From assembly GCF_030295405.1 (NCBI RefSeq), contig NZ_AP027080.1, forward strand, positions 2,170,001-2,234,000: DNA of 64,000 bases. The letters are read 5' to 3'. Under the pieces are notes generated by a model. That model was not told where the DNA came from, made no database searches, and worked only from the letters and a program-made list of their open reading frames with translations. The stretch's first letter is position 1. Each line of letters starts with the position of its first letter. Shown here piece by piece: positions 50,497-59,130 of the stretch. Both the position numbers and the translations under genes were made by a program. The DNA is from Mesoterricola silvestris (lineage in GTDB: Bacteria; Acidobacteriota; Holophagae; Holophagales; Holophagaceae).

Positions 50497-51040
50497 CGTG
50501 GACTCCGCATGGGGCCGGAACCCCCACGAACCCCTTGCCTGGTGGGGGAGGTGGAAATGCCGTTGCCGTTCATTGCACCCCGGGGTGGCCAGGCCGTTCC
50601 CGGATGCGCCGGCCAGGGCCGGAAAGGCGTTCGCGGGACTGCAGGGCCCATGGGGTCTTGGATCCGTATCCGATCTCTCCGCCACGCTTGCTCGCAGGAC
50701 CAGGATGAAAAATTATTGCCGATGTGGGGCTGGAATACAAGCTATTGATTGAATTCTGGTCGCAAGATCCCTTGGGGATGAAGGGGAAAGCTGCACTCGG
50801 CGCGTCGGGGTAAGTGATAAGTATATTATTGTGAACAGGTGTGAGGGGGGCTGCCGGGGTTTTGGAAATGGTGATTAAAGTGATCGCATTGGATTCCCGG
50901 TGGTTGGTCCGGGAAATCCCGGAATCCGGGTCCTGGGGAGGCTTTCCTCCGCTTGTGCCGACGCCCGCGCGGAGCGGAAGGGAGGGGGGTCCTCCTGGGC
51001 TCGGAACGGAACCCATCCCCGTTCATCCCATCCATCGGCG
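50497..51040. other. Gene-free region before the intron
   Basis: About 540 bases with no supported gene. An AT-rich patch (near 50815-50835, AAGTGATAAGTATATTATTG) could be a promoter, but no gene follows it on the plus strand. The right end is the left arm of the palindromic repeat that the intron interrupts. Confidence 0.5.
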
Positions 51041-51047
51041 TTCATCC
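51012..51047. repeat. Palindromic repeat copy 2, left part (split by intron)
   Basis: TTCATCCCATCCATCGGCGT and TCATCC at the end match the left arm of the palindromic element at 24.2 kb. The rest of the element continues at 52957 after the group II intron. Joining the two gives CGTTCATCC + CTGTGGCGCAGGGCC, a continuous element. Confidence 0.8.
51041..51047 (+). other. IBS1 of the group II intron
   Basis: TTCATCC directly before the intron. It is fully complementary to GGATGAA at 51325-51331, the probable EBS1, which lies in a loop closed by CCAGG / CCTGG. Confidence 0.8.
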
Positions 51048-51324
51048 GTGCGCCACGAAAGGCGCTTCATCTCCCAGGAGGTCCAAATAAAACAACCTGA
51101 GAGATAGCAGCTGTGCTGCATGAGAGATGGGGGTAGGCCCCCCGGGGTCGGGCTGCAGGGCCAGATCCCAAACCACCGGGCGCTGCGTGGGGGTGACACC
51201 CCAGGTGGTGAGCGGACCCGGAAAAGGCGGGGGAACCCCCGTCAGGTAGGGACAGGGAAGGCGAACAAAAGTGAACCGCTGATGAGGCGTCGAAAGAGAT
51301 CAAAAGCCATCGAAACCAGGCTCC

Positions 51325-51331
51325 GGATGAA
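51325..51331 (+). other. Probable EBS1 loop
   Basis: GGATGAA lies in the loop of a hairpin closed by CCAGG (51316-51320) and CCTGG (51334-51338) in domain I. All seven bases pair with IBS1 at the 5' splice site. Confidence 0.75.
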
Positions 51332-51612
51332 GTCCTGGGACCAAGCCCGGAAGGGACCTGCTTACGGTCCGGGCGGTGGCCGGCGTAGAAGCGGCGCGAG
51401 CCCTGTCCAGGCTCTTGTGTGGAACGTGGGAACCGAGCGTCCCGATGCCAAGGGAGAAGTCCGAGGGGTAGTCCCCCGTAGGGCGAGAGTACCGAAGCGG
51501 GGCGCCGGGGCGGACCGGTCCGTAGTAGCGACGATGCCCGGTAATGCGGGTGGAGCCAAGGGACCGGCCTGTCCGGCTTCAAATGCGGGTCAACCCTCCG
51601 GGGGAAGAGCAC

Positions 51613-52893
51613 GTGTCTGAAGCGAAGCCTTACAGCATTTCCAGGGAACAGGTCGCCGAGGCATGGCGTCTGGTCCGGGCCAACCGGGGAGCAGGGGGCG
51701 TGGATGGAGAAACCCTGTCGATGTTTGACAAGGATCTGGAGGGCAACCTCTACAAGATCTGGAATCGGATGTCGTCGGGCAGCTACTTCCCGCCGCCGGT
51801 GAAGCGGGTGGAGATTCCCAAAAAGGACGGCCGGACGAGACCCTTGGGCATTCCGACCGTGGCGGACCGAGTGGCCCAGATGGTAGCCAAGCAGGTATTG
51901 GAGCCTTTGGTGGAACCCATGTTCCACGAGGACTCCTACGGCTATCGGCCGGGTCGTTCGGCACTGGATGCCGTAGCAAAGGCAAGGGAGCGCTGCTGGC
52001 GCCTGGACTGGGTCATCGATCTGGATATCAAAGGATTCTTTGATAACCTGCCGCATGACCTGATCCTCAAGGCGGTTCGGCACCATACCGAGTCGGATTC
52101 GGCCCTGAAGTGGATCCCCCTGTACGTGGAACGGTGGCTCAAGGCCCCGGCCCAACGGGAGGACGGAACCCTGCAGGAACGGACGGCGGGAACGCCGCAG
52201 GGCGGGGTGATCAGCCCATTGCTGGCCAACCTGTTCATGCACTATGCGTTCGATGCCTGGATGGGGCGGGTCTTTCCGAACGTCCCGTTCGAGCGGTATG
52301 CCGACGATGCGGTGATCCATTGCGTGAGCCTGGCCCAGGCCAAATACGTCCTGGAAGGGGTGCGCAGGCGATTGAAGGACAAGGGGCTGGAACTCCACCC
52401 GGAGAAAACGAAGATCGTCTACTGTAAGGACGATTCGCGCCCGGGGGACCATGACCACACGGCCTTCGACTTCCTGAGCTACACCTTTCGGGGGCGGTCG
52501 GTGAAGACCCGGGACGGAAAGCTCTTTGTGGGCTTCAATCCGGCCATGAGCGACAAGGCGAAGAAGGCCGCTCGGGAAGCCATCCGGGAGTGGAAACTGA
52601 CGACGAAGATGAACACCAAGACCCTGAGCGAGCTTGCCTCGTTCATCAATCCCATCGTCAGGGGATGGGTCAACTACTATGGGCGGTTCCACCGCTCGGA
52701 GTGCCTGGAACTTCTCGACTACCTGAATCTGGTCCTGGCCCGCTGGGCCAAACGGAAATACAAGCGGTTCCACCGGGACTGGACGGCAGCCTTTCGTTGG
52801 TTGGGCGACATTGCCCACCAGCGGCAAGAAGGGCTGTTCTACCACTGGACCCTGGGAATACGACCTGGAGGCTGGGCAGGACGAGCCGGATGA
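51613..52893 (+). CDS. Group II intron reverse transcriptase / maturase
   Basis: 426 residues. The RT domain shows the usual blocks: WRLVRANRGAGGVDGETLSM (block 0/1), VEIPKKDGRTRPLGIPTVAD, YGYRPGRSALDAV, DLDIKGFFDNLPHDL, GTPQGGVISPLLANLFMHYA and the catalytic FERYADDAVIH. The maturase region X follows (~310-400: FINPIVRGWVNYYGRF). There is no C-terminal HNH endonuclease. The GTG at 51613 (SEAKPYSISREQ) with GGGGGAAG upstream is the usual start for this family. The frame is intact, and the stop lies 11 bases inside domain V. Confidence 0.95.
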   Translation: MSEAKPYSISREQVAEAWRLVRANRGAGGVDGETLSMFDKDLEGNLYKIWNRMSSGSYFPPPVKRVEIPKKDGRTRPLGIPTVADRVAQMVAKQVLEPLVEPMFHEDSYGYRPGRSALDAVAKARERCWRLDWVIDLDIKGFFDNLPHDLILKAVRHHTESDSALKWIPLYVERWLKAPAQREDGTLQERTAGTPQGGVISPLLANLFMHYAFDAWMGRVFPNVPFERYADDAVIHCVSLAQAKYVLEGVRRRLKDKGLELHPEKTKIVYCKDDSRPGDHDHTAFDFLSYTFRGRSVKTRDGKLFVGFNPAMSDKAKKAAREAIREWKLTTKMNTKTLSELASFINPIVRGWVNYYGRFHRSECLELLDYLNLVLARWAKRKYKRFHRDWTAAFRWLGDIAHQRQEGLFYHWTLGIRPGGWAGRAG

Positions 52894-52916
52894 GGTGAGA
52901 GTCTCACGTCCGGATC
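52883..52916 (+). other. Group II intron domain V
   Basis: A 34-base hairpin beginning GAGCCGGATGAGGTGAGAGT and closing in CTCACGTCCGGATC, with the catalytic AGC triad near its 5' end. This is the most conserved part of any group II intron. Confidence 0.93.
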
Positions 52917-52956
52917 CGTGAGGGCGCGGGGGGGCAGTTCCCCCGCGCTACTCGAC

Positions 52957-53085
52957 CTGTGGCGCAGGGCCGGCGATGGCTTGGGTCGGCGCATGCATTA
53001 CCCGCAAGCGCCGACTCATCCAGGCCTTGGCCCTGCGCAACAGGGATGGACGCCGATGGAGGGGATGAAGGAGATGAGGACTTGC
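52957..53085. repeat. Palindromic repeat copy 2, right part
   Basis: Continues the element from 51012-51047 after the intron. Inner arms GGGTCGGCGC / GCGCCGACTC and outer GCGCAGGGCC / GGCCCTGCGC match copy 1 at 24.2 kb. Confidence 0.85.
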
Positions 53086-53212
53086 CATCCGGGGGCATGG
53101 ACGAAATGGCCGCCCTGGGCTGAGGGCCGCCGCGCCTTGACCCCAGGCCCAGGCCGCCCGCTATCATGAAGGGATCCCCGCCCGGAAACCCGAAGAATTC
53201 TAGGTCGCCTCC

Positions 53213-55039
53213 ATGAACCTGCGTGCCCTCCTCCTGCTTGGAACCACCCTCCCCGCCCTGGCGGCGCCGGCGCCGCTGCCGTCGGCGGCGCAGGTGCTCG
53301 CCAAGGCCAAGGAGGCCCTGGGCGGGGCGGCCTGGGACCGGGTGACCCACCTGGCCTCCCGGGGGACCCTGGCGACGGGAGGCATGAAGGGCACCCTGGA
53401 GGAACTGGAATGCGTCACGGACGGGCGCAATGCCAGCCGCTACGATCTGGGGGCCCTGAAGGGCGCCAACGGCTTCGACGGCACCACGGGGTGGACCGAG
53501 GACGGCACGGGGGACGTGCGCCTGGAACCGGTGGAGCATCCCGCCGTCCAGAACTACTGGACGATGCGGGCCCTGTGGTTCCCCGACCGCTGCAAGGCCG
53601 CCATCACCTATCTGGGCCTGCGGGAGGACCGCTTCCACGTGCTGTCGGTCAAGCCGGAAAACGCGGAGCGGGCCTTCGAGCTTTGGGTGGACGGCCGCAC
53701 CTGGCTCCCGGAACGCCTCGTGAAGACCGGGGAGGGGGAATCCGAAACCACCTTCTTCCAGGACTACCGCGAGGTTTCCGGGGTCAAGCTGCCCTTCCGG
53801 GTGGTCACGCCCAAGGCGGATCCCACCCAGAACACCGTGGTGGAATACACCGCCATCACCGTGAACGGCCCGCTCCCCCCCAAGGCCTTCGCCCGCCCCG
53901 TCCTGGCCCTGGCCGACTTCGGCCTGGACCCGGGGGCGGCCAGCGCGACGGTGCCCCTGGAGTTCATTTCCGATCACCTCTTCGTCATGGCCACCCTCAA
54001 CGGGAAGGGGCCCTTCCGCCTGTTCCTGGACACCGGGGGGGTGAACATCCTGACCCCCACCGCCGCCCGGGCCCTGGGCCTGGAGAACCAGGGCAGCCTG
54101 GAGGGGCATGGCGCCGGCGAAGCGGCCGAGTCCTTCGGCATCACCCGGGTGGACCGGGTGCAGATCGGCTCCGCCTGGATGAAGGACCAGCGCTTCCTGA
54201 TCATTCCGAGCCTGGAGGGCATCGGGAAGATGATGGACCTGGACGTGGCCGGGGTCGTGGGCTACGAACTGCTCCGGCGTTTCATCGCCCGGGTGGACTA
54301 CGGCGCGAACCGGCTCACCCTGTGGCGGCCCGAAGGCTGGCTCCACGCGGGCAAGGGCTTCGCCCTGCCGTTCACGTTCAACGGCCACCATCCCCGGGTG
54401 AAGGGCGAGCTGGACGGCATCCCCGGCCTCTTCGACATCGATACGGGGTCCGGGGCCACCCTGGACGTGTACGGCCCCTTCGCCGGGAAGCACGGCCTGA
54501 AGGCCAAGGCCTCCCGGTCCATCACCACGGTCACCGGGCAGGGGGCTGGGGGGGAGACCCGGGGCCACGTGATCCGCGCCCGGGAGCTCAAGCTGGGCGG
54601 CGCCTCCATGAAGGCGCCCATCGTGGTCCTCTCCACGGCGAAATCCGGCGCCTTCGCGGACGATTCGGCCGCCGGGAACGTGGGGCAGGGGTTCCTTTCG
54701 CGGTTCGACCTCACCTTCGACTACCGGAACCAGGTCATCCACCTGGAACCCAACGCCCACCAGGGCGAGCCCGACCGCTGGAGCCTGACGGGCATGCGCT
54801 GCGGGGCCCTGGACACCTCCCGGGTGGAGGAGGTGTTCCCGGACAGTCCGGCCGCCGAAGCCGGCCTCCAGGCCGGCGACAGGCTCCTGGCCATCAACGG
54901 CGAGCCCCTGGACCGCTGGAAGGCCCCCCGCCTGAGGGCGCTGTCCCAGAAATCCCGGCCGGGGACCCGGGTGGAACTGAAGGTCCAGCGGGGCGACCGG
55001 GTCTGGAGCACGGGCCTGGTGTTGCGCGAGATCCTCTGA
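53213..55039 (+). CDS. Exported aspartyl protease with PDZ domain, 608 aa
   Basis: A signal peptide (ALLLLGTTLPALAAPAP) is followed by a lipoprotein-localisation-like domain (~30-230) and then two retropepsin-like halves: LFLDTGGVNILTPTAARALG (Asp near 273) and LFDIDTGSGATLDVYGPF (Asp near 409), which together form the catalytic pair. The C-terminus is a PDZ domain (~520-605, VFPDSPAAEAGLQAGDRLLA) for substrate or partner binding. Such proteins are common in acidobacteria and planctomycetes. It acts outside the inner membrane. It probably leads a unit with the two genes that follow. Confidence 0.92.
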   Translation: MNLRALLLLGTTLPALAAPAPLPSAAQVLAKAKEALGGAAWDRVTHLASRGTLATGGMKGTLEELECVTDGRNASRYDLGALKGANGFDGTTGWTEDGTGDVRLEPVEHPAVQNYWTMRALWFPDRCKAAITYLGLREDRFHVLSVKPENAERAFELWVDGRTWLPERLVKTGEGESETTFFQDYREVSGVKLPFRVVTPKADPTQNTVVEYTAITVNGPLPPKAFARPVLALADFGLDPGAASATVPLEFISDHLFVMATLNGKGPFRLFLDTGGVNILTPTAARALGLENQGSLEGHGAGEAAESFGITRVDRVQIGSAWMKDQRFLIIPSLEGIGKMMDLDVAGVVGYELLRRFIARVDYGANRLTLWRPEGWLHAGKGFALPFTFNGHHPRVKGELDGIPGLFDIDTGSGATLDVYGPFAGKHGLKAKASRSITTVTGQGAGGETRGHVIRARELKLGGASMKAPIVVLSTAKSGAFADDSAAGNVGQGFLSRFDLTFDYRNQVIHLEPNAHQGEPDRWSLTGMRCGALDTSRVEEVFPDSPAAEAGLQAGDRLLAINGEPLDRWKAPRLRALSQKSRPGTRVELKVQRGDRVWSTGLVLREIL

Positions 55040-55131
55040 GGCCTGCCCTCCGCGAGCGTATTTTGTTGATTTCGTCACACTTTTGCAACAATACCTCGGG
55101 ATACTTGGGCTACATTGAAGTGAGGCCTGGA

Positions 55132-55800
55132 ATGATGTCCCTGCGATTGATGGGTTGCCTATTTGGAATCACTGCCCTTGGCCTGAGCGCCGCCGAGGTG
55201 GCGGTCTACTGCGGAAGCTCCACCCTCCGGCGGGGGGCCCTGCAGTCCACCACCCTGGGCAGCATCCAGCAGCGCCCCCACCGGGAGGGGACGGCGATGA
55301 CCGGACGCGCGACCTTCACGGATGCCGCGGGCAAGGCCTCGGAGGTGCCCTGCGAAGTGGAGGTCTATCCCGGCGGGGGGGACCAGGGGGACGCGGTCGT
55401 TTGGCGGGTGGAGGTCCCCCTCGGCACGGCCCTGAGGAGCCTGAAGGTGGGCCGCGGAAGCCAGGTGGTGGCGAGCCTGGCGACCCCCCGGGACCTGCCC
55501 GCGCCGGCCATGGATTTCTTCGACGCCGCCAACGGGCAGGATGTCTCCGTGGGTTGGGTCCTGACCCGGTCCGCGTCCGCCGGCGCCTCCTCCATCTGGC
55601 TCCGGTGGTCCTGGGACGACGGGGCGACCTGGGCGGAACCGGGCAAGTTGATCCAGGTGGAGGCGGGCACCGGGCAGCTGGACCTGGCGCGCATCCCCCA
55701 ATCCCCGGCCGGGGGCACCCTGCTGGAATTCTGGGTACCCCAGGGCCTGGGGCTGTCCCGGTTCCGGCACCGGGTTCCCGGCGCCTTCCGGCCCCAGTGA
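55132..55800 (+). CDS. Exported protein of unknown function, 222 aa
   Basis: Signal peptide MSLRLMGCLFGITALGLSAA (a lipobox is not convincing). The mature part is beta-rich with Gly/Val strands (DAVVWRVEVPLGTALRSLKV, SSIWLRWSWDDGATW), probably a beta-sandwich. Family unknown. GAGG lies 9 bases before the first ATG at 55132; a second ATG follows directly. The stop is 4 bases before the start of the receptor gene, so the two are tightly coupled. Confidence 0.8.
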   Translation: MMSLRLMGCLFGITALGLSAAEVAVYCGSSTLRRGALQSTTLGSIQQRPHREGTAMTGRATFTDAAGKASEVPCEVEVYPGGGDQGDAVVWRVEVPLGTALRSLKVGRGSQVVASLATPRDLPAPAMDFFDAANGQDVSVGWVLTRSASAGASSIWLRWSWDDGATWAEPGKLIQVEAGTGQLDLARIPQSPAGGTLLEFWVPQGLGLSRFRHRVPGAFRPQ

Positions 55801-55804
55801 CCGG

Positions 55805-58800
55805 ATGAAATTACCCAGTGCTTGGCCCAGGAAAGGCGCGCTCCTCGCGGGCGCGCTTCGAATGGCGTGGGCCCTTTCGCCCCTGGCGGTCCTGGGCGGC
55901 GCGGGGCCCCCAAGGGTTCCGGTGGCGAGGATCCCCTTCCAGAGCTACGGGAGCGCCCAGGGGCTCGAGAACCTGTCCCTGTGGTGTCTGGACCAGGACT
56001 CGGACGGATTCCTGTGGGTGGGCACCGAGGACGGCCTCTACCGCTATGACGGCCAGCGGTTCCAGGTGCTGCGGAGGTCGTCGGGGCTGCCGGACGATTG
56101 GGTCCGCGCCCTGTGCGCCTCCCGGGGCCGGCGCCTCTGGATCGGCACCGCCCGGGGCCTGGCCCTGAGGGATCCCGGGGGGATGCGGGCCCTGGGGCCG
56201 GACCAGGGGGTGCCCCAGGCGGAGGTCTTCGCCCTGGCCCCGGACCCCCAGGGCCTCCTGTGGGTCGCCACGGAACGGGGCCTCTTCAGGCAGCGCCCCG
56301 GCGCCCTGGCCTTCGAACCGGCCCCGGGCTGGGTCCCGGGCCAGCCGGCCCGCTGCATCGCCATGGCCGGCAAGGCCACGTACGTGGGCACGGGAACCCG
56401 GCTCCTGCGGTACGAGGCCGGGAACCGGGGACCGGTGGAGGTGGCGGGCCCCTGGAAGGAACGGCTGGACGCGGTCCTGCAGGACCGGGAAGGGCGGTTG
56501 TGGGTGCGTTCCCGGGCCGGCCTCTGGATGCGCCCGGTGGAGGGCGCTCCGTTCCAGGACCTCTCCCGGCGGGTGGGAACCGCGGCCTACGATGGTTCCC
56601 TGACGCTCACGGCCACCGGCGCCCTCCTGATCCCCACCGTGGACGACCTGGTGCGCGTGCGGGGCGAGGCCTGGGAGTACCTCGGGCAGGTGCAGGGCCT
56701 GCCCACGCCCTACGTGAACCGGGCGCTGGAGGACCGGGAAGGCTGCCTCTGGGTGGGCGGCCTGGGACTGCACCGGGCCCTGAGCCGCGAGACCTGGGGG
56801 CAGTACACCTACCAGAACGGCATCGCCGGCGGCGTGGTGTGGTCCATCACCCGCGACCGGGAGGGGCGGCTCTGGGCGGGCACCAGCAACGGACTGTGCG
56901 AGACCCGGAACGGCCAGTGGTCCCTGGTGCCCGGCACGGCCAAGCAGGCCTTCCTGGCCCTGGCGGTGGCCCCGGACGGGGCGCTCTGGATGGGCGGCGC
57001 GCCGGCGCGGCTCCGGCGCTGGGTGCCCGGCACCTCCCGCTGGCAGGAATGGGCCCGGCCCACCTCCACGATCATCAGCATGGCCTTCGACGAACAGGGC
57101 ACCCTGTGGGTGGTGACCCGCCGGGAAGGCCTGTTCCGGGTGGTGAAAAGCGGCGGTTCCTTCGCGGTGGAGCCCTTCGTCCTGCCCGGCGCCGTGCAGG
57201 GGGAGCGGGTGATCGCCCTTTCCCAGGGCCAGGGGGGCCGCCTCTGGCTGGCCAGTTCCAATGGGATCCTGGTGCTGGAGCGGGGCGCCTGGCGCCGTCT
57301 GGGCAAGGCCCAGGGACTGCTGGACCCGGATGTGCGGGCGGTGTTCGAGCGCCCCGGCGGCGACATCTGGGTGAGCTACCACGAACGCCAGGGCCTCAGC
57401 CAGTTCCGGCGTGAAGGGGACCAGCTCCGCCTGGTCCAGCACCACGACGCCGCCAGCGGCATCACGGCCCGCAAGGCCTACTTCATGCGCGAGGACACCC
57501 TGGGCCGGCTCTGGGTGGGCACCTCCCAGGGATGCGTCCTGTTCGACGGGGCGCGCTTCCAGGAATTCGGCACCATGGACGGCCTGCCCGGGGACGAATG
57601 CAACGGCAGCGCCTTCCTGGCCGAACCCGGCGGCGATGTGTGGGTGGGCACCCTGGGGGGCCTCGCCCGGTTCCACCAGGGCCGGTACGCGGGCTCCCCC
57701 CCGCCGCCCGCCTCCTTCATCCTGTCGGCGTCCTTCGGGAGCACGGTGCTTTCCTTCCCCTTCACCGGCACCGTCGGGATCCCCAAGCGGGACGCCACGG
57801 TGGAATTCCAGTTCACGGGCCTCACCTACCTCAACGAGGCGCGTGTGCTCAACCAGATCCGCCTGGTGGGCATGGAGGATGCCTGGCGGACCACCAACAT
57901 CCGGGAGGTGCGGTACCAGAACCTGGCCCCGGGGACCTACCGCTTCGAGGTGCGGGCCGGGCTGTCCGAAGGGAAATGGGGCCCCACCGCGGCCTTCCCC
58001 TTCCGGGTGCTGCCGGCCTGGTACCAGACCTGGTGGTTCCGGTGCCTGGCGGGGGCGGGCCTGGCGGGGCTGACCTATCTGGCGGTGCGCCTGCGGCTGA
58101 AGGCCTTGAACGACCGGAACCGCGAACTGGAGCGCGTGGTGGAGACCCGCACCCTGGCCCTGGCCCGGGCCAACGAATCCCTCCAGCAGCTCACGGTCAC
58201 CGACCCCCTCACGGGCCTGAAGAACCGGCGCTTCCTGGACCTGACGCTGGAGGAGGACCTGGCCTCGGCGCGCCGGGACCACCGTTCCACGCCGGGCGAA
58301 GCCCCGCTGACGCTGAAGGGCAACGTGGACATGGTCTTCCTCATGGTGGACCTGGATCACTTCAAGGACGTGAACGACACCTACGGGCACGCGGCCGGGG
58401 ACAAGGTGCTCCAGCAGGTGCGGGACCGCCTGCATGAAGTGGCCCGCACCTCCGATACGGTCGTTCGTTGGGGCGGCGAGGAGTTCCTGGTGGTGGCCCG
58501 GCGCATGGACCGCTCCCAGGGCGCCACGCTGGCCGCCCGGATCCTGGAATCCATGCGCTCCCGGCCCTTCGATCTGGGCTCCGGCCTGCACATCACCAAG
58601 ACCTGCTCCGTGGGCTTCTGCCCCTATCCCCTGGTCCCCGTCCGGGCCGGGGACGTGCCCTGGACCAGCGTGGTGGACGTGGCGGACCGCTGTCTGTACG
58701 CCGCCAAGCAGAGCGGGCGGGACGCCTGGGTGGGCCTGGGGGGCCAGTGCGCGTCCGCCGAAGCCGTGGAGGACTTCCTGAAGGCGCCGGGGGACGCGGA

Positions 58801-58855
58801 AGGCCTCGGCCTGCGCGCGAGCGTCCAGGGAACGGAAGCCCTGCGCTGGACCTAG
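55805..58855 (+). CDS. Propeller receptor with GGDEF domain (diguanylate cyclase)
   Basis: A 1016-residue membrane receptor. The extracytoplasmic part holds two-component-regulator propeller repeats (FLWVGTEDGLYRYDGQRF, RLWIGTARGLALRD, LWVATERGLFRQ, and more up to ~600), then a Y_Y_Y domain (~640-735), a transmembrane helix (WFRCLAGAGLAGLTYLAVRL), a coiled coil and a GGDEF domain (~800-970) with the active-site sequence RWGGEEFLVVARR. GGEEF is a functional signature, so it should make cyclic di-GMP on a periplasmic signal. The upstream gene may encode its ligand-binding partner. Confidence 0.94.
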   Translation: MKLPSAWPRKGALLAGALRMAWALSPLAVLGGAGPPRVPVARIPFQSYGSAQGLENLSLWCLDQDSDGFLWVGTEDGLYRYDGQRFQVLRRSSGLPDDWVRALCASRGRRLWIGTARGLALRDPGGMRALGPDQGVPQAEVFALAPDPQGLLWVATERGLFRQRPGALAFEPAPGWVPGQPARCIAMAGKATYVGTGTRLLRYEAGNRGPVEVAGPWKERLDAVLQDREGRLWVRSRAGLWMRPVEGAPFQDLSRRVGTAAYDGSLTLTATGALLIPTVDDLVRVRGEAWEYLGQVQGLPTPYVNRALEDREGCLWVGGLGLHRALSRETWGQYTYQNGIAGGVVWSITRDREGRLWAGTSNGLCETRNGQWSLVPGTAKQAFLALAVAPDGALWMGGAPARLRRWVPGTSRWQEWARPTSTIISMAFDEQGTLWVVTRREGLFRVVKSGGSFAVEPFVLPGAVQGERVIALSQGQGGRLWLASSNGILVLERGAWRRLGKAQGLLDPDVRAVFERPGGDIWVSYHERQGLSQFRREGDQLRLVQHHDAASGITARKAYFMREDTLGRLWVGTSQGCVLFDGARFQEFGTMDGLPGDECNGSAFLAEPGGDVWVGTLGGLARFHQGRYAGSPPPPASFILSASFGSTVLSFPFTGTVGIPKRDATVEFQFTGLTYLNEARVLNQIRLVGMEDAWRTTNIREVRYQNLAPGTYRFEVRAGLSEGKWGPTAAFPFRVLPAWYQTWWFRCLAGAGLAGLTYLAVRLRLKALNDRNRELERVVETRTLALARANESLQQLTVTDPLTGLKNRRFLDLTLEEDLASARRDHRSTPGEAPLTLKGNVDMVFLMVDLDHFKDVNDTYGHAAGDKVLQQVRDRLHEVARTSDTVVRWGGEEFLVVARRMDRSQGATLAARILESMRSRPFDLGSGLHITKTCSVGFCPYPLVPVRAGDVPWTSVVDVADRCLYAAKQSGRDAWVGLGGQCASAEAVEDFLKAPGDAEGLGLRASVQGTEALRWT

Positions 58856-59130
58856 GTATGTCGGCAAACCCTAGGTCCTGAATCGATAGGTTGTTCTCGG
58901 TGATCGGGCTCCAGCTTTGACCTGACGTTCTTTATCCTGCTCTTTCCCCTGGATCCTGTTTATCCCCGTTTGAAGTTTCGCTGGGAGTTGTCGCCACCTT
59001 TGGGTCATGGACGTCGAGTAACGTGCGCTCCGACCCAACTCTGCGCCAGCCCTGCGAAAACAGGGATGAACGCCGATGGATGGGATGAACCGGGATCTGT
59101 TCAACCTGGAACCGCCCCTTCATCGCGATT
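58856..59130. other. Gene-free region with partial palindromic repeat
   Basis: 275 bases. The middle and right part (about 59030-59110) matches the palindromic repeat family (GACCCAACTCTGCGCCAGCC, AACAGGGATGAACGCCGATG). It is a degenerate third copy. Nothing else is seen. Confidence 0.6.

Larger units (their letters stand above)
51048..52956 (+). mobile_element. Group II intron with reverse transcriptase, 1909 bases
   Basis: A self-splicing retroelement. The 5' end GTGCGCC and the 3' end AC fit the GUGYG...AY rule. The first bases form GTGCGCC / GGCGC as in other group II introns. The reverse transcriptase gene lies in domain IV. A 34-base domain V (52883-52916) with the AGC triad and a domain VI stem (GGGCGCGGGGG / CCCCCGCGC) with a likely bulged A eight bases from the end follow. 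The ends are fixed by comparison with the intact repeat at 24.2 kb. It appears complete and possibly mobile. Confidence 0.93.

Noticed and set aside
51113-51120. GTGCTGCA as 5' end of the group II intron
   Set aside because: It does not match GUGYG, and the upstream GTGCG at 51048 fits the interrupted repeat and IBS1 exactly.
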